Source: CALVZT01 sp964368755 (GTDB taxonomy: Bacteria; Bacillota; Clostridia; Christensenellales; UBA1242). From it: a stretch of DNA of 13,727 nt. Below, piece after piece: positions 7,356 through 13,516 of this stretch. The position numbers and the translations under genes are program-made. Numbering within the stretch: position 1 is the first letter of the stretch; every line of letters starts with the position of its first letter. The notes under the pieces are model-generated. The model saw only the letters and a program-made list of their open reading frames with translations, did no database searches and had not been told where the DNA came from. Location of the stretch: the NCBI GenBank assembly GCA_964368755.1, contig CAYJCR010000017.1, positions 1 through 13,727 of the forward strand. Direction: 5' to 3'.

Positions 7356-8480
7356 ATGAAGAAGTTTTTGTACAGCTTGCTCATCTTAATAATCGCTATC
7401 GTGCCTGCAATAAGTGTGGGGTGTGGTAGTTCGACTCATTCGTTAAAAGAGTCGTATTCTTTGTATGAGAATATGGCTAAGACAACCGTAGCGTCTGAGT
7501 TCTTTACTAATGGAGTCAAGAACGGTACCCCAAATGCCTCTAATAAAATCGTTGTTAAGTTCAATTCATCGATAATTACTGCCAATATGGAGAATGTCAA
7601 TAATCCACTCTATATTCTCAAAGTTGTCTATGAACCAATGCTTGAGATATCATCTAAGTTCTATATTGCTACCAAGGGTGCATTTAAATTGCAGGTAGAT
7701 TCGGGCAAAAAGTTGAATGTTAGCAAAGAACAATCAACGGAATTGTATCGCAGGCTAGAAGTAGTTAATTCGGCATTTGTAGATTTTAGTAGTCAGAAGG
7801 CAATATTTGAATTGCAAGAACAAGGTAGTGGTTATAGACTTAATGATTTCCTTGTTTACTACAAGGCACTTATCAATGCATTATTTGATTTCAATACTTT
7901 ATATGCAGAGTTGTATGTAGATAACATGTTCACTTACAAAGATTATAGTTCTGTTAATGTTGATCTTAATGATACTTTTGACCAAGAGGCAGCTCGTACA
8001 TATTATTATTATGAACAATTGATTCTTGGACAGATTGCATTTGATTATTATGTAGACAATTATACTTTCACAGCAGATCCTAAGAAGATCGGAAATATAT
8101 CAAGTTGGCTTGATTCTTGTACTCAACTCAATGAGTTGTTAGACAACTTCGAAGAGAGCAAAGTTGGGGGATCTAGCAATAATGTATTTGGAGATATAAC
8201 TTTTGGTATTACTGCTGCCAACCTTCCTCAAGTGAGAGCTGCTCTTATTGACTTCCAGAGAACAAGAAGATCGTTTGAGATAGATACAAAGATGTTTGCA
8301 GATGCATTAGATGGATTTGATTACAAAGAATATTTTTCACAATCAGAAGCTGGCAAAGTTTATTACCTAGAGAACGCAACCGATTTGGAGAAAGCTTATC
8401 ACAATTTTGCTCAGACATACTTATCTAATCAGCTTACAACTCAGATAGGATGGCTTGATAGAATGTTAGAGATATTCTAA
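7356..8480 (+). CDS. Probable lipoprotein of unknown function
   Basis: This 374-residue protein starts with MKKF, a hydrophobic segment (4-19) and then ISVGC, giving Cys23 followed by GSS. This looks like a lipoprotein signal, and the protein would be tethered to the outer face of the membrane. The residue three before the Cys is Ser, where Leu is usual, so the lipobox is atypical. The mature part appears mostly helical and rich in Tyr, Phe, Asp and Asn, with no enzyme motif that I can name. AGGGAGAAAG lies just before the ATG. It is second in a two-gene operon and is followed by a terminator at 8521. It is not a recognisable solute-binding protein, and no transporter genes are nearby. Confidence 0.78.
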   Translation: MKKFLYSLLILIIAIVPAISVGCGSSTHSLKESYSLYENMAKTTVASEFFTNGVKNGTPNASNKIVVKFNSSIITANMENVNNPLYILKVVYEPMLEISSKFYIATKGAFKLQVDSGKKLNVSKEQSTELYRRLEVVNSAFVDFSSQKAIFELQEQGSGYRLNDFLVYYKALINALFDFNTLYAELYVDNMFTYKDYSSVNVDLNDTFDQEAARTYYYYEQLILGQIAFDYYVDNYTFTADPKKIGNISSWLDSCTQLNELLDNFEESKVGGSSNNVFGDITFGITAANLPQVRAALIDFQRTRRSFEIDTKMFADALDGFDYKEYFSQSEAGKVYYLENATDLEKAYHNFAQTYLSNQLTTQIGWLDRMLEIF

Positions 8481-8490
8481 TCGATAACGT

Positions 8491-8519
8491 TTGCAAAAAG
8501 CGTATTGTTGTAGTAAAAT
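8491..8519 (+). promoter_or_regulatory. Probable promoter of gltX
   Basis: TTGCAA (8491-8496), 17 bases and TAAAAT (8514-8519) are seen. The expected start near 8526 falls within the left arm of the terminator hairpin that follows. Transcripts starting here would therefore lack a complete terminator stem and could continue into gltX. Confidence 0.5.
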
Positions 8520-8520
8520 A

Positions 8521-8550
8521 AAAGCACATGATAAATGTGCTTTTTGTTTT
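8521..8550 (+). terminator. Terminator of the lipoprotein operon, upstream of gltX
   Basis: AAAGCACAT (8521-8529) pairs with ATGTGCTTT (8535-8543) around loop GATAA, followed by T-rich DNA (TTTTTGTTTT). It is 40 bases after the lipoprotein stop and 38 bases before gltX. Confidence 0.85.
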
Positions 8551-8588
8551 GTAACAAATAACAATACAAGACTTATTAGGAGAAAGAT

Positions 8589-10238
8589 ATGGACTATACC
8601 AAATTAGCAGAATTGTTATATCCTCTTGTTAAGAAGGATATGGCTTATTATATAGATAAGTACAAACCAAGAGAACTTGCTCCAGGAACAGAGGTTACAA
8701 GGCTTGCCCCAAGCCCTACTGGATACTTGCACCTTGGAACCCTATATGGTGCGCTTATTGACCGATTAACGGCCAGAGATGGAGTGTTCTATGTAAGACT
8801 TGAAGATACTGATCAGAAGCGTGAGATACAGAATGCAGGAACTGTTGCTTATGAAATGTTAAAAATGTATGGAATCAAGATTGATGAAGGATACCATGGT
8901 GATAACGAAAAAGAAACTGGCGACTATGGTCCATATGTTCAGAGCAAACGTAAGGATATATATGCTGCATTTGCCAAAGAGTTAGTCAAACGTGGCAGAG
9001 CATTCCCTTGTTTTTGTGAAAAAAGTGAAAGCAAGGCCGATATTATTGAGCGCCGTGAACAACAGTTGGGCGTAGGTGACAATATAGAGACCAAAGATGT
9101 ATGTAGGAATCTTACATATGAGCAGATTGAAGAGAATGTTAAGGCAGGCAAACCTTGGGCGTTAAGACTATTATCTATGGGCGATAATGACAAAACTTTT
9201 AAGTTCACAGACCGTATCAAAGGTGAGAGAGAAATAAGAGAGAATGACAAAGATATCATACTTGTTAAGAGCAACGGTATCCCACCATATGCCTTAGCTC
9301 ACCTTGTAGATGATACCCTCATGGGCACTACTACTGTAGTGAGGGGCGAAGAGTGGTACCCATCACTTGCTGGGCATTTGGAGCTATTCAGAGCCTTTGG
9401 ACTCAGACCACCTAAGTATGCACATACCCCTGTTATTTGTAAATTAGATGATGGCAATAAGAGGAAATTGAGTAAGCGTAAAGATCGAGAAGCCGATGTT
9501 AGATACTTTATCAACGAAGGATATCCAACTGAGTCTATATTGGAGTATTTACTTACTCTTCTCAATAGCGATTTTGAGCTATGGAGAATGCAGAACCCAG
9601 ACAAAACGCTTTGGGAGTTCCCATTCTCTATCAAAAAGATTGGAAGCAACAACCCTATGTTTGATTTTGCCAAACTGAATGATGTCTCCAAGAATGTAAT
9701 ATCTAAGTATTCTCCTGAGGAAGTATGCAAGCAGACAATGATATGGGCTCAAGGACATGACCCAGAGTTCTATGATATCATCAAACGCAAAGAGGATTAT
9801 TGTACAAAGTTGTTTGCGATAGATAGAGGTGGCAAAAAACCTCGTAAGGATATTGCTAAATGGAGTGATGTTAAGAGTTTGTATTCTTATATGTTCGACG
9901 ACCTATTTGATTATGATAAGACAAAGTATGATTTTGAGGCTGGAGTAGCAAGTGATGATATTGCCAAAGTCACAGCAGGATACCTAGCAACATATGACCC
10001 AAGCGATGACAAACAAGTTTGGTTTGACAAAATCAAAGCCTTGTGTAAGCCTAATGGATATGCAGACGATATGAAAGAGTACAAGGCTAATCCTGAGAAT
10101 TTTAAAGGTAGTGTTGCTACTGTAAGTGGTATCATAAGAGTTGCTTTGACTCAAAGGCAGAATACCCCTGACTTATACTATATTTGCCAACTATTAGGCA
10201 AAGATTTGATTGCAAAAAGAATAAGTAATGTTCAATAA
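8589..10238 (+). CDS. gltX: Glutamate--tRNA ligase (glutamyl-tRNA synthetase)
   Basis: This is a class I aminoacyl-tRNA synthetase that charges tRNA-Glu with glutamate in the cytoplasm. Its HIGH-type motif is PSPTGYLHLG (41-50), with the conserved RLEDTD (70-75) after it. FPCFC at 139-143 is the start of the connective-peptide/zinc region, and KLSKR at 293-297 is the KMSKS motif that activates ATP. The C-terminal half is the anticodon-binding helical region. At 549 residues it is longer than typical bacterial GluRS (about 470-500), with about 35 residues before the first catalytic strand; I recall Clostridia having a form of this length. Whether it also charges tRNA-Gln (non-discriminating) cannot be read here. 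AGGAGA lies five bases before ATG 8589. It is convergent with the methyltransferase gene. Confidence 0.95.
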   Translation: MDYTKLAELLYPLVKKDMAYYIDKYKPRELAPGTEVTRLAPSPTGYLHLGTLYGALIDRLTARDGVFYVRLEDTDQKREIQNAGTVAYEMLKMYGIKIDEGYHGDNEKETGDYGPYVQSKRKDIYAAFAKELVKRGRAFPCFCEKSESKADIIERREQQLGVGDNIETKDVCRNLTYEQIEENVKAGKPWALRLLSMGDNDKTFKFTDRIKGEREIRENDKDIILVKSNGIPPYALAHLVDDTLMGTTTVVRGEEWYPSLAGHLELFRAFGLRPPKYAHTPVICKLDDGNKRKLSKRKDREADVRYFINEGYPTESILEYLLTLLNSDFELWRMQNPDKTLWEFPFSIKKIGSNNPMFDFAKLNDVSKNVISKYSPEEVCKQTMIWAQGHDPEFYDIIKRKEDYCTKLFAIDRGGKKPRKDIAKWSDVKSLYSYMFDDLFDYDKTKYDFEAGVASDDIAKVTAGYLATYDPSDDKQVWFDKIKALCKPNGYADDMKEYKANPENFKGSVATVSGIIRVALTQRQNTPDLYYICQLLGKDLIAKRISNVQ

Positions 10239-10271
10239 AAAACTTCCTCGTATATTGAGGAAGCTTTTTTA
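10235..10271. terminator. Bidirectional terminator of gltX and methyltransferase gene
   Basis: CTTCCTC (10243-10249) pairs with GAGGAAG (10257-10263) around a seven-base loop. An A run lies on the left and a T run on the right, with one bulged base between stem and tracts. It lies between the gltX stop (10238) and the convergent stop at 10269, so it can serve both genes. Confidence 0.88.
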
Positions 10272-11390
10272 TTGTTCTTTTGTAATATTTTTGTTAAATC
10301 CTGGCATTGTAGATATATAGAAGCCTGCATTAACTTTTGGACCATCTTGGAATTCAAAGTCAAGATCAAGTTTGTCTCTATCGATACTATGAAGGTGGTT
10401 GTACCATTCAAAAGCAGAGGCAAATATCTGTCTGCGAGGAGATATGGCTTCGTGTGGCTCTCCACAGAGAGCTATAGCAATGTCTTTATCTCTCTCGAGG
10501 GCTTGCCTGATGAGTATTTCTGTTGCACCACATGGATAGTTGGCAACAACGAAGTCGTAATCATCTAGATATTTTGGATCATCGTCCATACTTATATATT
10601 TTCTGATTGGAGTAATACCAAGTTTTTTGCATTCTTCATCAGAGTATGAGATATTGTTGTCAAGGGCAAAAACTTCTTTACAACCCATACTTGCAAGTTT
10701 GCGTGCAAGTCTACAATTGTATCCTGCACCTAAGTCAAGTATCCTTGCAGCACTTATATCGCCGAGTTTGGATGTGAGGTAGTCTGCAAAGTAATCGATA
10801 CTGTTCTTATATCCAAGAGTGTGTAATACAAAGTCAGTTGTAAGCAAGTTGTCAGATTGATAGTTAAAGTATTTGACTATTGTTCTAAAAAACTCCTGTT
10901 TTGTCATGTCTTTGACTTCAAAAGTACTGTTTTTGCAATATTCTTCAAACTTCTGCTCCAAGAACTCTTGCGAAGTAAAGTGGCTTTTTAGAGCCTCGCT
11001 TTTTTTGTATGAAGATAGATAGTTTTTGTCTACAATGATGTTATCAGGTCTTGCCGTGTTAATAAAACCCTGATATTTTTTGATAATATCATCGTGAGCT
11101 TCTGTATTAACTTTCCTATATACGGGAGCAAGTACTCCGTTAACGACTATATCTTCTCGTAACAATCTACTAAAATCTGCGTAGTCGGCAGGGGCTATGT
11201 TGAAAAAAGGTGACCCTAGTTCATCTGATTCTTTTGGTTCGGTACTATAATTGTTGCGAAATGAATCTGGGTTAAAAAACGGAAATGATGGTTGTTCCTC
11301 GGGTTTCTTGCGTTCAACAAAAGCAGCATAATCTTTTGGAGCAACAAAAGCATTGATTCTTTCAAGCATCTCATCCATATCTTCTGGCAA
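10269..11390 (-). CDS. Putative SAM-dependent methyltransferase, unknown substrate
   Basis: This 373-residue protein has a class I methyltransferase fold in its C-terminal half. Motif I is ILDLGAGY (217-224), the acidic strand-2 residue is Asp244 (ALDNN), and the motif IV position reads DFVVANYPCG (279-288). The NYPC resembles the NPPY/NxPx motif of N-methyltransferases acting on nucleic acid or protein, but the tetrad differs, so the target is unknown. The N-terminal half (1-190) is not recognised. It carries two short similar motifs, APKDYAAF (17-24) and APADYADF (66-73), separated by a Pro-rich low-complexity stretch. The start is TTG 11390, because GGAGGTGAA ends seven bases upstream; the first in-frame ATG (11378) is too far. 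It has its own promoter, embedded in the pepE terminator. Confidence 0.75.
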   Translation of the reverse strand: MPEDMDEMLERINAFVAPKDYAAFVERKKPEEQPSFPFFNPDSFRNNYSTEPKESDELGSPFFNIAPADYADFSRLLREDIVVNGVLAPVYRKVNTEAHDDIIKKYQGFINTARPDNIIVDKNYLSSYKKSEALKSHFTSQEFLEQKFEEYCKNSTFEVKDMTKQEFFRTIVKYFNYQSDNLLTTDFVLHTLGYKNSIDYFADYLTSKLGDISAARILDLGAGYNCRLARKLASMGCKEVFALDNNISYSDEECKKLGITPIRKYISMDDDPKYLDDYDFVVANYPCGATEILIRQALERDKDIAIALCGEPHEAISPRRQIFASAFEWYNHLHSIDRDKLDLDFEFQDGPKVNAGFYISTMPGFNKNITKEQ

Positions 11391-11395
11391 GATAG

Positions 11396-11404
11396 TTCAC
11401 CTCC
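11396..11404 (-). promoter_or_regulatory. Ribosome binding site fixing a TTG start
   Basis: GGAGGTGAA on the minus strand is seven bases from TTG 11390 and about 19 from the nearest in-frame ATG, so TTG is the better start for the methyltransferase gene. Confidence 0.8.
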
Positions 11405-11422
11405 ATATTTTTTATTATAAAT

Positions 11423-11451
11423 ATTGTATCACAAAAAGTGCAAACTTTCAA
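11423..11451 (-). promoter_or_regulatory. Methyltransferase promoter inside the pepE terminator
   Basis: On the minus strand, TTGAAA (11451-11446), 17 bases and TACAAT (11428-11423) are seen, with TGA just before the -10 (extended -10). The spacer is made of the descending arm and T run of the pepE terminator, and the -35 sits at its loop. Confidence 0.7.
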
Positions 11452-11465
11452 TATATAGTTTGCAC
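11433..11465 (-). terminator. Terminator of the pepE-like gene
   Basis: On the minus strand, GTGCAAACT (11465-11457) pairs perfectly with AGTTTGCAC (11446-11438) across a 10-base loop, followed by TTTTT (11437-11433). It is five bases after the pepE-like stop codon. Confidence 0.9.
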
Positions 11466-11469
11466 AATA

Positions 11470-12219
11470 TTATTGTTTAGATTTTGTAAGCAAATCGTTG
11501 AGTTTTATCTTTTTATTTGTTGGGATTTGTTCTTGGTGGTATTGTCCGAGACTCCAATAACACTTGTAGGCATGGGCTGAAGCCTTGGATACAATGACTT
11601 CGGCATAATTGTCTATTACTTTGATAGCAGCACAATTATCTATGGCTAGAGCGACGATTTTTGGGGTCGAATGCATCATTTCTTTGAGAGATTCGTGCCT
11701 TGAGAGTTCTACGTCAAAGTGTGGGCAAAGAAGGGCGTTAATGAAGCCCAAACCCTTAACTTTGATCAATTTGTCGCTATTACTTGTAAATTTGCGAGAA
11801 TCTGAGTTGCCATAATTACACCAGCATATTGCTCCTGCACTTGGCCCACAAAGAATAATATCCTTGTCTCTAGCAACAGTGAGTATCTGATCTATATGAT
11901 AACGCCTTAGGGCTGTCATTAGTGACAAGGTATTGCCACCACTTACATATATAATGTCCGAGGATAATATTTTGTGGCTTGCAATGGCATAGTCTTGCAT
12001 ATCTTCAAGAGTAAGTACAGAGCAGTTACATCCAAACATTGCCAAGTTGCGTTCTGTAGTAGTTGCAAAGATGTCAGGATGAGAACTGGCATAAGGCACA
12101 AGCAAGACTTTTGGATTAATCTTGTTTGATAATGAAACAATATGCTTGTCTATCTCTTTGATTTCGTATGGCCTATTTGGGTTGCCATACTTGCCACCGC
12201 CGATAAGTACTATCTTCAT
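11470..12219 (-). CDS. Peptidase S51 family protein (dipeptidase E-like)
   Basis: This 249-residue protein belongs to the class I glutamine-amidotransferase-like peptidase S51 family, whose founding member PepE hydrolyses Asp-X dipeptides. Visible landmarks are the N-terminal strand MKIVLIGGG, SGGNT (93-97) in the nucleotide-binding-like turn, the nucleophile elbow GPSAGA with Ser127, and His167 in LCPHFD. An acidic residue near 194 (LAIDN) is a candidate third catalytic residue, which is inference. The length matches the family. No signal peptide is seen, so it is cytoplasmic. Start: AGGAG (12230-12226) is six bases from ATG 12219; a TTG at 12225 would touch the ribosome site. Family members also include cyanophycinases, but those are usually longer. 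Substrate preference is unproven. Confidence 0.85.
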   Translation of the reverse strand: MKIVLIGGGKYGNPNRPYEIKEIDKHIVSLSNKINPKVLLVPYASSHPDIFATTTERNLAMFGCNCSVLTLEDMQDYAIASHKILSSDIIYVSGGNTLSLMTALRRYHIDQILTVARDKDIILCGPSAGAICWCNYGNSDSRKFTSNSDKLIKVKGLGFINALLCPHFDVELSRHESLKEMMHSTPKIVALAIDNCAAIKVIDNYAEVIVSKASAHAYKCYWSLGQYHQEQIPTNKKIKLNDLLTKSKQ

Positions 12220-12238
12220 ACACAACTCCTATGTTGAT

Positions 12239-12266
12239 ATCTTAACACAAATAATCTGTAAATCAA
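12239..12266 (-). promoter_or_regulatory. Probable promoter of the pepE-like gene
   Basis: On the minus strand, TTGATT (12266-12261), 16 bases and TAAGAT (12244-12239) are seen. The start would lie only a few bases upstream of the ribosome site. Confidence 0.5.
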
Positions 12267-12334
12267 AATATTAATAGATTTTTTGTATAAAAAATGAAAT
12301 ATTTCTTACACTATGAATGTAAGGAGGTTGTGGT

Positions 12335-12550
12335 ATGTTTATAGCAAATATTATTGCATTCATTTTAGTGGCAATAGGAAGTATCAACTGGGGACTTGTA
12401 GGGATTTTTAATTGGAATCTAGTGTCAGCAATATTTGGTGCTGGTATGAATGTAGGTAGTTCCATAATATATATCCTTGTTCTGCTTGCTTGCGTATGGT
12501 TGATAATATCTATCATATTAGGCAGAGGCAGATTAAACTTCTGGAGATAA
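12335..12550 (+). CDS. DUF378 family small membrane protein
   Basis: This 71-residue membrane protein has two hydrophobic helices (about 4-20 and 42-62). Between them is the signature INWGLVGIFNWNLVSAIFG, which I recognise as the DUF378 family. The C-terminus is short and basic (GRGRLNFWR). The biochemical role of the family is unknown. AAGGAGG (12321-12327) lies seven bases before ATG. It is divergent from the pepE-like gene and ends at a terminator shared with the veg-like gene. A promoter may be TTGTAT (12283-12288) with TACACT (12307-12312), spacer 18, but this is weak. Confidence 0.88.
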   Translation: MFIANIIAFILVAIGSINWGLVGIFNWNLVSAIFGAGMNVGSSIIYILVLLACVWLIISIILGRGRLNFWR

Positions 12551-12561
12551 GGCTAGAATAA

Positions 12562-12591
12562 AAAAAGAGTGTTGTTATTAACACTCTTTTT
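12562..12591. terminator. Bidirectional terminator of DUF378 and veg-like genes
   Basis: AAAAAGAGTGTT (12562-12573) pairs with AACACTCTTTTT (12580-12591) around a six-base loop. It ends the DUF378 transcript. On the other strand, its first arm is formed by the last codons and stop of the veg-like gene (stop at 12578-12580), so coding sequence and terminator overlap. Confidence 0.88.
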
Positions 12592-12862
12592 CTTTGACTA
12601 TAATCTTGTGTATGGAAATGTCGTTCAATGAAAATGATTTAACCAAATGTCCACTTTTTCCTAATGACATATTAATGCTAAAAATATTAGAAGAAACAGA
12701 AAGCAATGTTCCTTCAAAGCTTAATATTTTTTGATTGCCTTTCTGAACGCCTTCTCTAGAGCAAACAATAACAGTTTTGCCAACAAAAGCGTTGAGCTCT
12801 TCTTTTATGATTGATAACGGCTTATAATCAGCGATATCGACACTTGAGTGAGTTGTTCTCAT
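12578..12862 (-). CDS. veg: Veg-family protein (DUF1021)
   Basis: This 94-residue soluble protein resembles B. subtilis Veg. It has an early helix (LSIIKEELNAFVGK, 16-29), a G-K start to a small beta barrel, EGTLLSVSSNIFSI (49-62), and SFSLNDI (76-82), matching the Veg order IKxxL...GK...GxL...F.I...SxSYxDI. Veg stimulates biofilm genes in B. subtilis by affecting the SinR repressor; whether that role exists here is unknown. AGGAG (12874-12870) is seven bases from ATG 12862. Its roughly 95-base leader contains a terminator-like hairpin, suggesting attenuation. The last codons encode KEKEC and form part of the terminator stem. Confidence 0.72.
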   Translation of the reverse strand: MRTTHSSVDIADYKPLSIIKEELNAFVGKTVIVCSREGVQKGNQKILSFEGTLLSVSSNIFSINMSLGKSGHLVKSFSLNDISIHKIIVKEKEC

Positions 12863-12885
12863 GATACTTCTCCTTTGTTATTATC

Positions 12886-12924
12886 AAAAAAACAAGCATA
12901 AGCTTAACAACTGGACTTATGCTT
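12886..12924 (-). promoter_or_regulatory. Terminator-like hairpin (possible attenuator) in the veg leader
   Basis: On the minus strand, AAGCATAAG (12924-12916) pairs perfectly with CTTATGCTT (12902-12894) across 13 bases, then G and seven Ts (12892-12886). It has full intrinsic-terminator form but lies between the probable promoter (12966-12971) and the veg ribosome site. It could be a regulated attenuator or the end of a short RNA. The bases before it include AGCGAAAGC, a possible competing small hairpin. Confidence 0.6.
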
Positions 12925-12965
12925 TCGCTACACGCTGTATTGGCCTAATTATTTTTTATGTTATG

Positions 12966-12974
12966 ATTATATCA
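12966..12974 (-). promoter_or_regulatory. Extended -10 promoter of the veg-like gene
   Basis: The minus strand reads TGATATAAT (12974-12966): a perfect TATAAT preceded by the TGn extended -10 element. The -35 position (TACCAT) is poor, as is common for extended -10 promoters. The start would be near 12959, giving a leader of about 95 bases. The stretch from here to the tRNA-Ala promoter (12975-13105) is very AT-rich and shows no gene. Confidence 0.65.
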
Positions 12975-13105
12975 CATTTTTTGGAAAAATGGTACCCACA
13001 AATTTTTTGTTCTCCAAAAAAAATCATAAAAAACAAACGTTCTATTACTAAAAATAAGGAGAATTAACATTATATTATTTTGTCAAAAAAAGTTAACAAA
13101 AATTA

Positions 13106-13134
13106 TTGACAAGACAATTTAATAATGATAATAT
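13106..13134 (+). promoter_or_regulatory. Promoter of tRNA-Ala/tRNA-Ile
   Basis: TTGACA (13106-13111), 17 bases and TAATAT (13129-13134) are seen, with TG upstream of the -10. The predicted start is near 13141, 11 bases before tRNA-Ala. The -35 is one arm of an inverted repeat, TTGTCAA (13079-13085) and TTGACAA (13106-13112), which could be an operator or chance. Confidence 0.88.
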
Positions 13135-13151
13135 TATAGAGCATTTTACTT

Positions 13152-13228
13152 GGGGGTATAGCTCAGCTGGCTAGAGCGCCTGCCTTGCAAGCAGGAGGTC
13201 GTCGGTTCGATTCCGACTATCTCCACCA
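13152..13228 (+). tRNA. tRNA-Ala (anticodon UGC)
   Basis: This is a 77-base gene with encoded CCA. The acceptor GGGGGTA pairs with TATCTCC (two G-T pairs). The D arm is GCTC...GAGC, the anticodon arm is CCTGC-CTTGCAA-GCAGG with anticodon TGC, and the T loop is TTCGATT. It reads GCN alanine codons. This tRNA usually accompanies tRNA-Ile(GAU) in the 16S-23S spacer; here a promoter, not 16S rRNA, lies immediately upstream. Confidence 0.97.
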
Positions 13229-13241
13229 AAAGAAATGCATA

Positions 13242-13304
13242 CGTCGGTATAATCAATATCACATAGATGGGACGCAGAAAGAATAGATTATGTTAATACC
13301 GATG
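13242..13304 (+). other. Long-range stem between tRNA-Ala and the tRNA-Ile repeats
   Basis: CGTCGGTAT (13242-13250) pairs with ATACCGATG (13296-13304) with one G-T pair, and AATC (13251-13254) pairs with GATT (13286-13289). The right arm belongs to the leader shared by all tRNA-Ile copies, but the left arm exists only here. It could be a processing stem in the precursor transcript. Confidence 0.35.
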
Positions 13305-13379
13305 GAATGTAAGACACGCAGTGTCTTGGTGACACAAGCAACGCTTGTTTTACTAATGCTCAGCTGGTTAGAGCACCAC
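13303..13379 (+). pseudogene. Truncated tRNA-Ile 5' half, copy 1
   Basis: Bases 13303-13311 and 13358-13379 together match the first 31 bases of the intact tRNA-Ile. A 46-base hairpin-rich insertion lies exactly between position 9 and the D arm. Identity to tRNA-Ile ends within the 5' strand of the anticodon stem. Confidence 0.8.
13312..13357 (+). repeat. 46-base hairpin-rich insertion
   Basis: AGACAC-GCA-GTGTCT (13312-13326) and ACAAGC-AAC-GCTTGT (13334-13348) are two perfect hairpins. GTGTC (13321-13325) can instead pair with GACAC (13331-13335), so two folds compete. The ends read GTAAGACA and, inverted, GTAAAACA, an imperfect terminal repeat. It is absent from copy 2 and from the intact gene. 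Confidence 0.6.
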
Positions 13380-13430
13380 AATGAAGTAGAGCGGAGCGTC
13401 GCCCAGGGTGGTGAAGAGATTAAGTAGAAA

Positions 13431-13516
13431 GAATAGATTATGTTAATACCGATGGAATGTAGCTCAGCTGGTTAGAGCACCACAATGAAGTAGAGCGGAG
13501 CGTCGCCCAGGGTGGT
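13431..13516 (+). repeat. tRNA-Ile half repeat, copy 2 (cut by gap)
   Basis: Leader 13431-13452, tRNA-Ile bases 1-31 (13453-13483) and the same 33-base segment (13484-13516) as copy 1, then Ns. After the gap the sequence resumes just before the leader of the intact tRNA-Ile. The missing part is therefore at least the remaining tail of this unit and possibly more whole units. Confidence 0.85.
13453..13483 (+). pseudogene. Truncated tRNA-Ile 5' half, copy 2
   Basis: This is identical to the first 31 bases of the intact tRNA-Ile at 13641-13671, including acceptor 5' strand and full D arm. It then diverges at the anticodon stem into a segment with no anticodon or T arm. ACCAC here can pair with GTGGT 28 bases later (13512-13516), mimicking an anticodon stem with an oversized loop. 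Confidence 0.82.

Larger units (their letters stand above)
13281..13430 (+). repeat. tRNA-Ile half repeat, copy 1 (interrupted)
   Basis: The unit has a 22-base leader (13281-13302), tRNA-Ile bases 1-9 (13303-13311), a 46-base insertion (13312-13357), tRNA-Ile continuing from GCTC to the anticodon stem 5' strand (13358-13379), a 33-base non-tRNA segment (13380-13412) and an 18-base tail (13413-13430). Without the insertion the unit is 104 bases, matching copy 2. The tRNA part lacks the anticodon, T arm and 3' acceptor strand, so it cannot give a normal tRNA. Confidence 0.85.

Noticed and set aside
12220..12225. TTG start for the pepE-like gene
   Set aside because: It directly touches the AGGAG; ATG 12219 has normal spacing and begins the family strand MKIVLIGGG.
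12861..13067. 68-residue plus-strand frame between veg and tRNA-Ala
   Set aside because: It has no ribosome site, lies on the veg leader complement and has low-complexity AT-driven composition.
13380..13412. Group I intron or complete alternative tRNA in the repeat unit
   Set aside because: The 33-base segment is far too short for an intron, and no T arm or matching 3' acceptor strand follows.
13281..13516. CRISPR array
   Set aside because: The units are contiguous tandem copies containing tRNA sequence, with no unique spacers and no cas genes.
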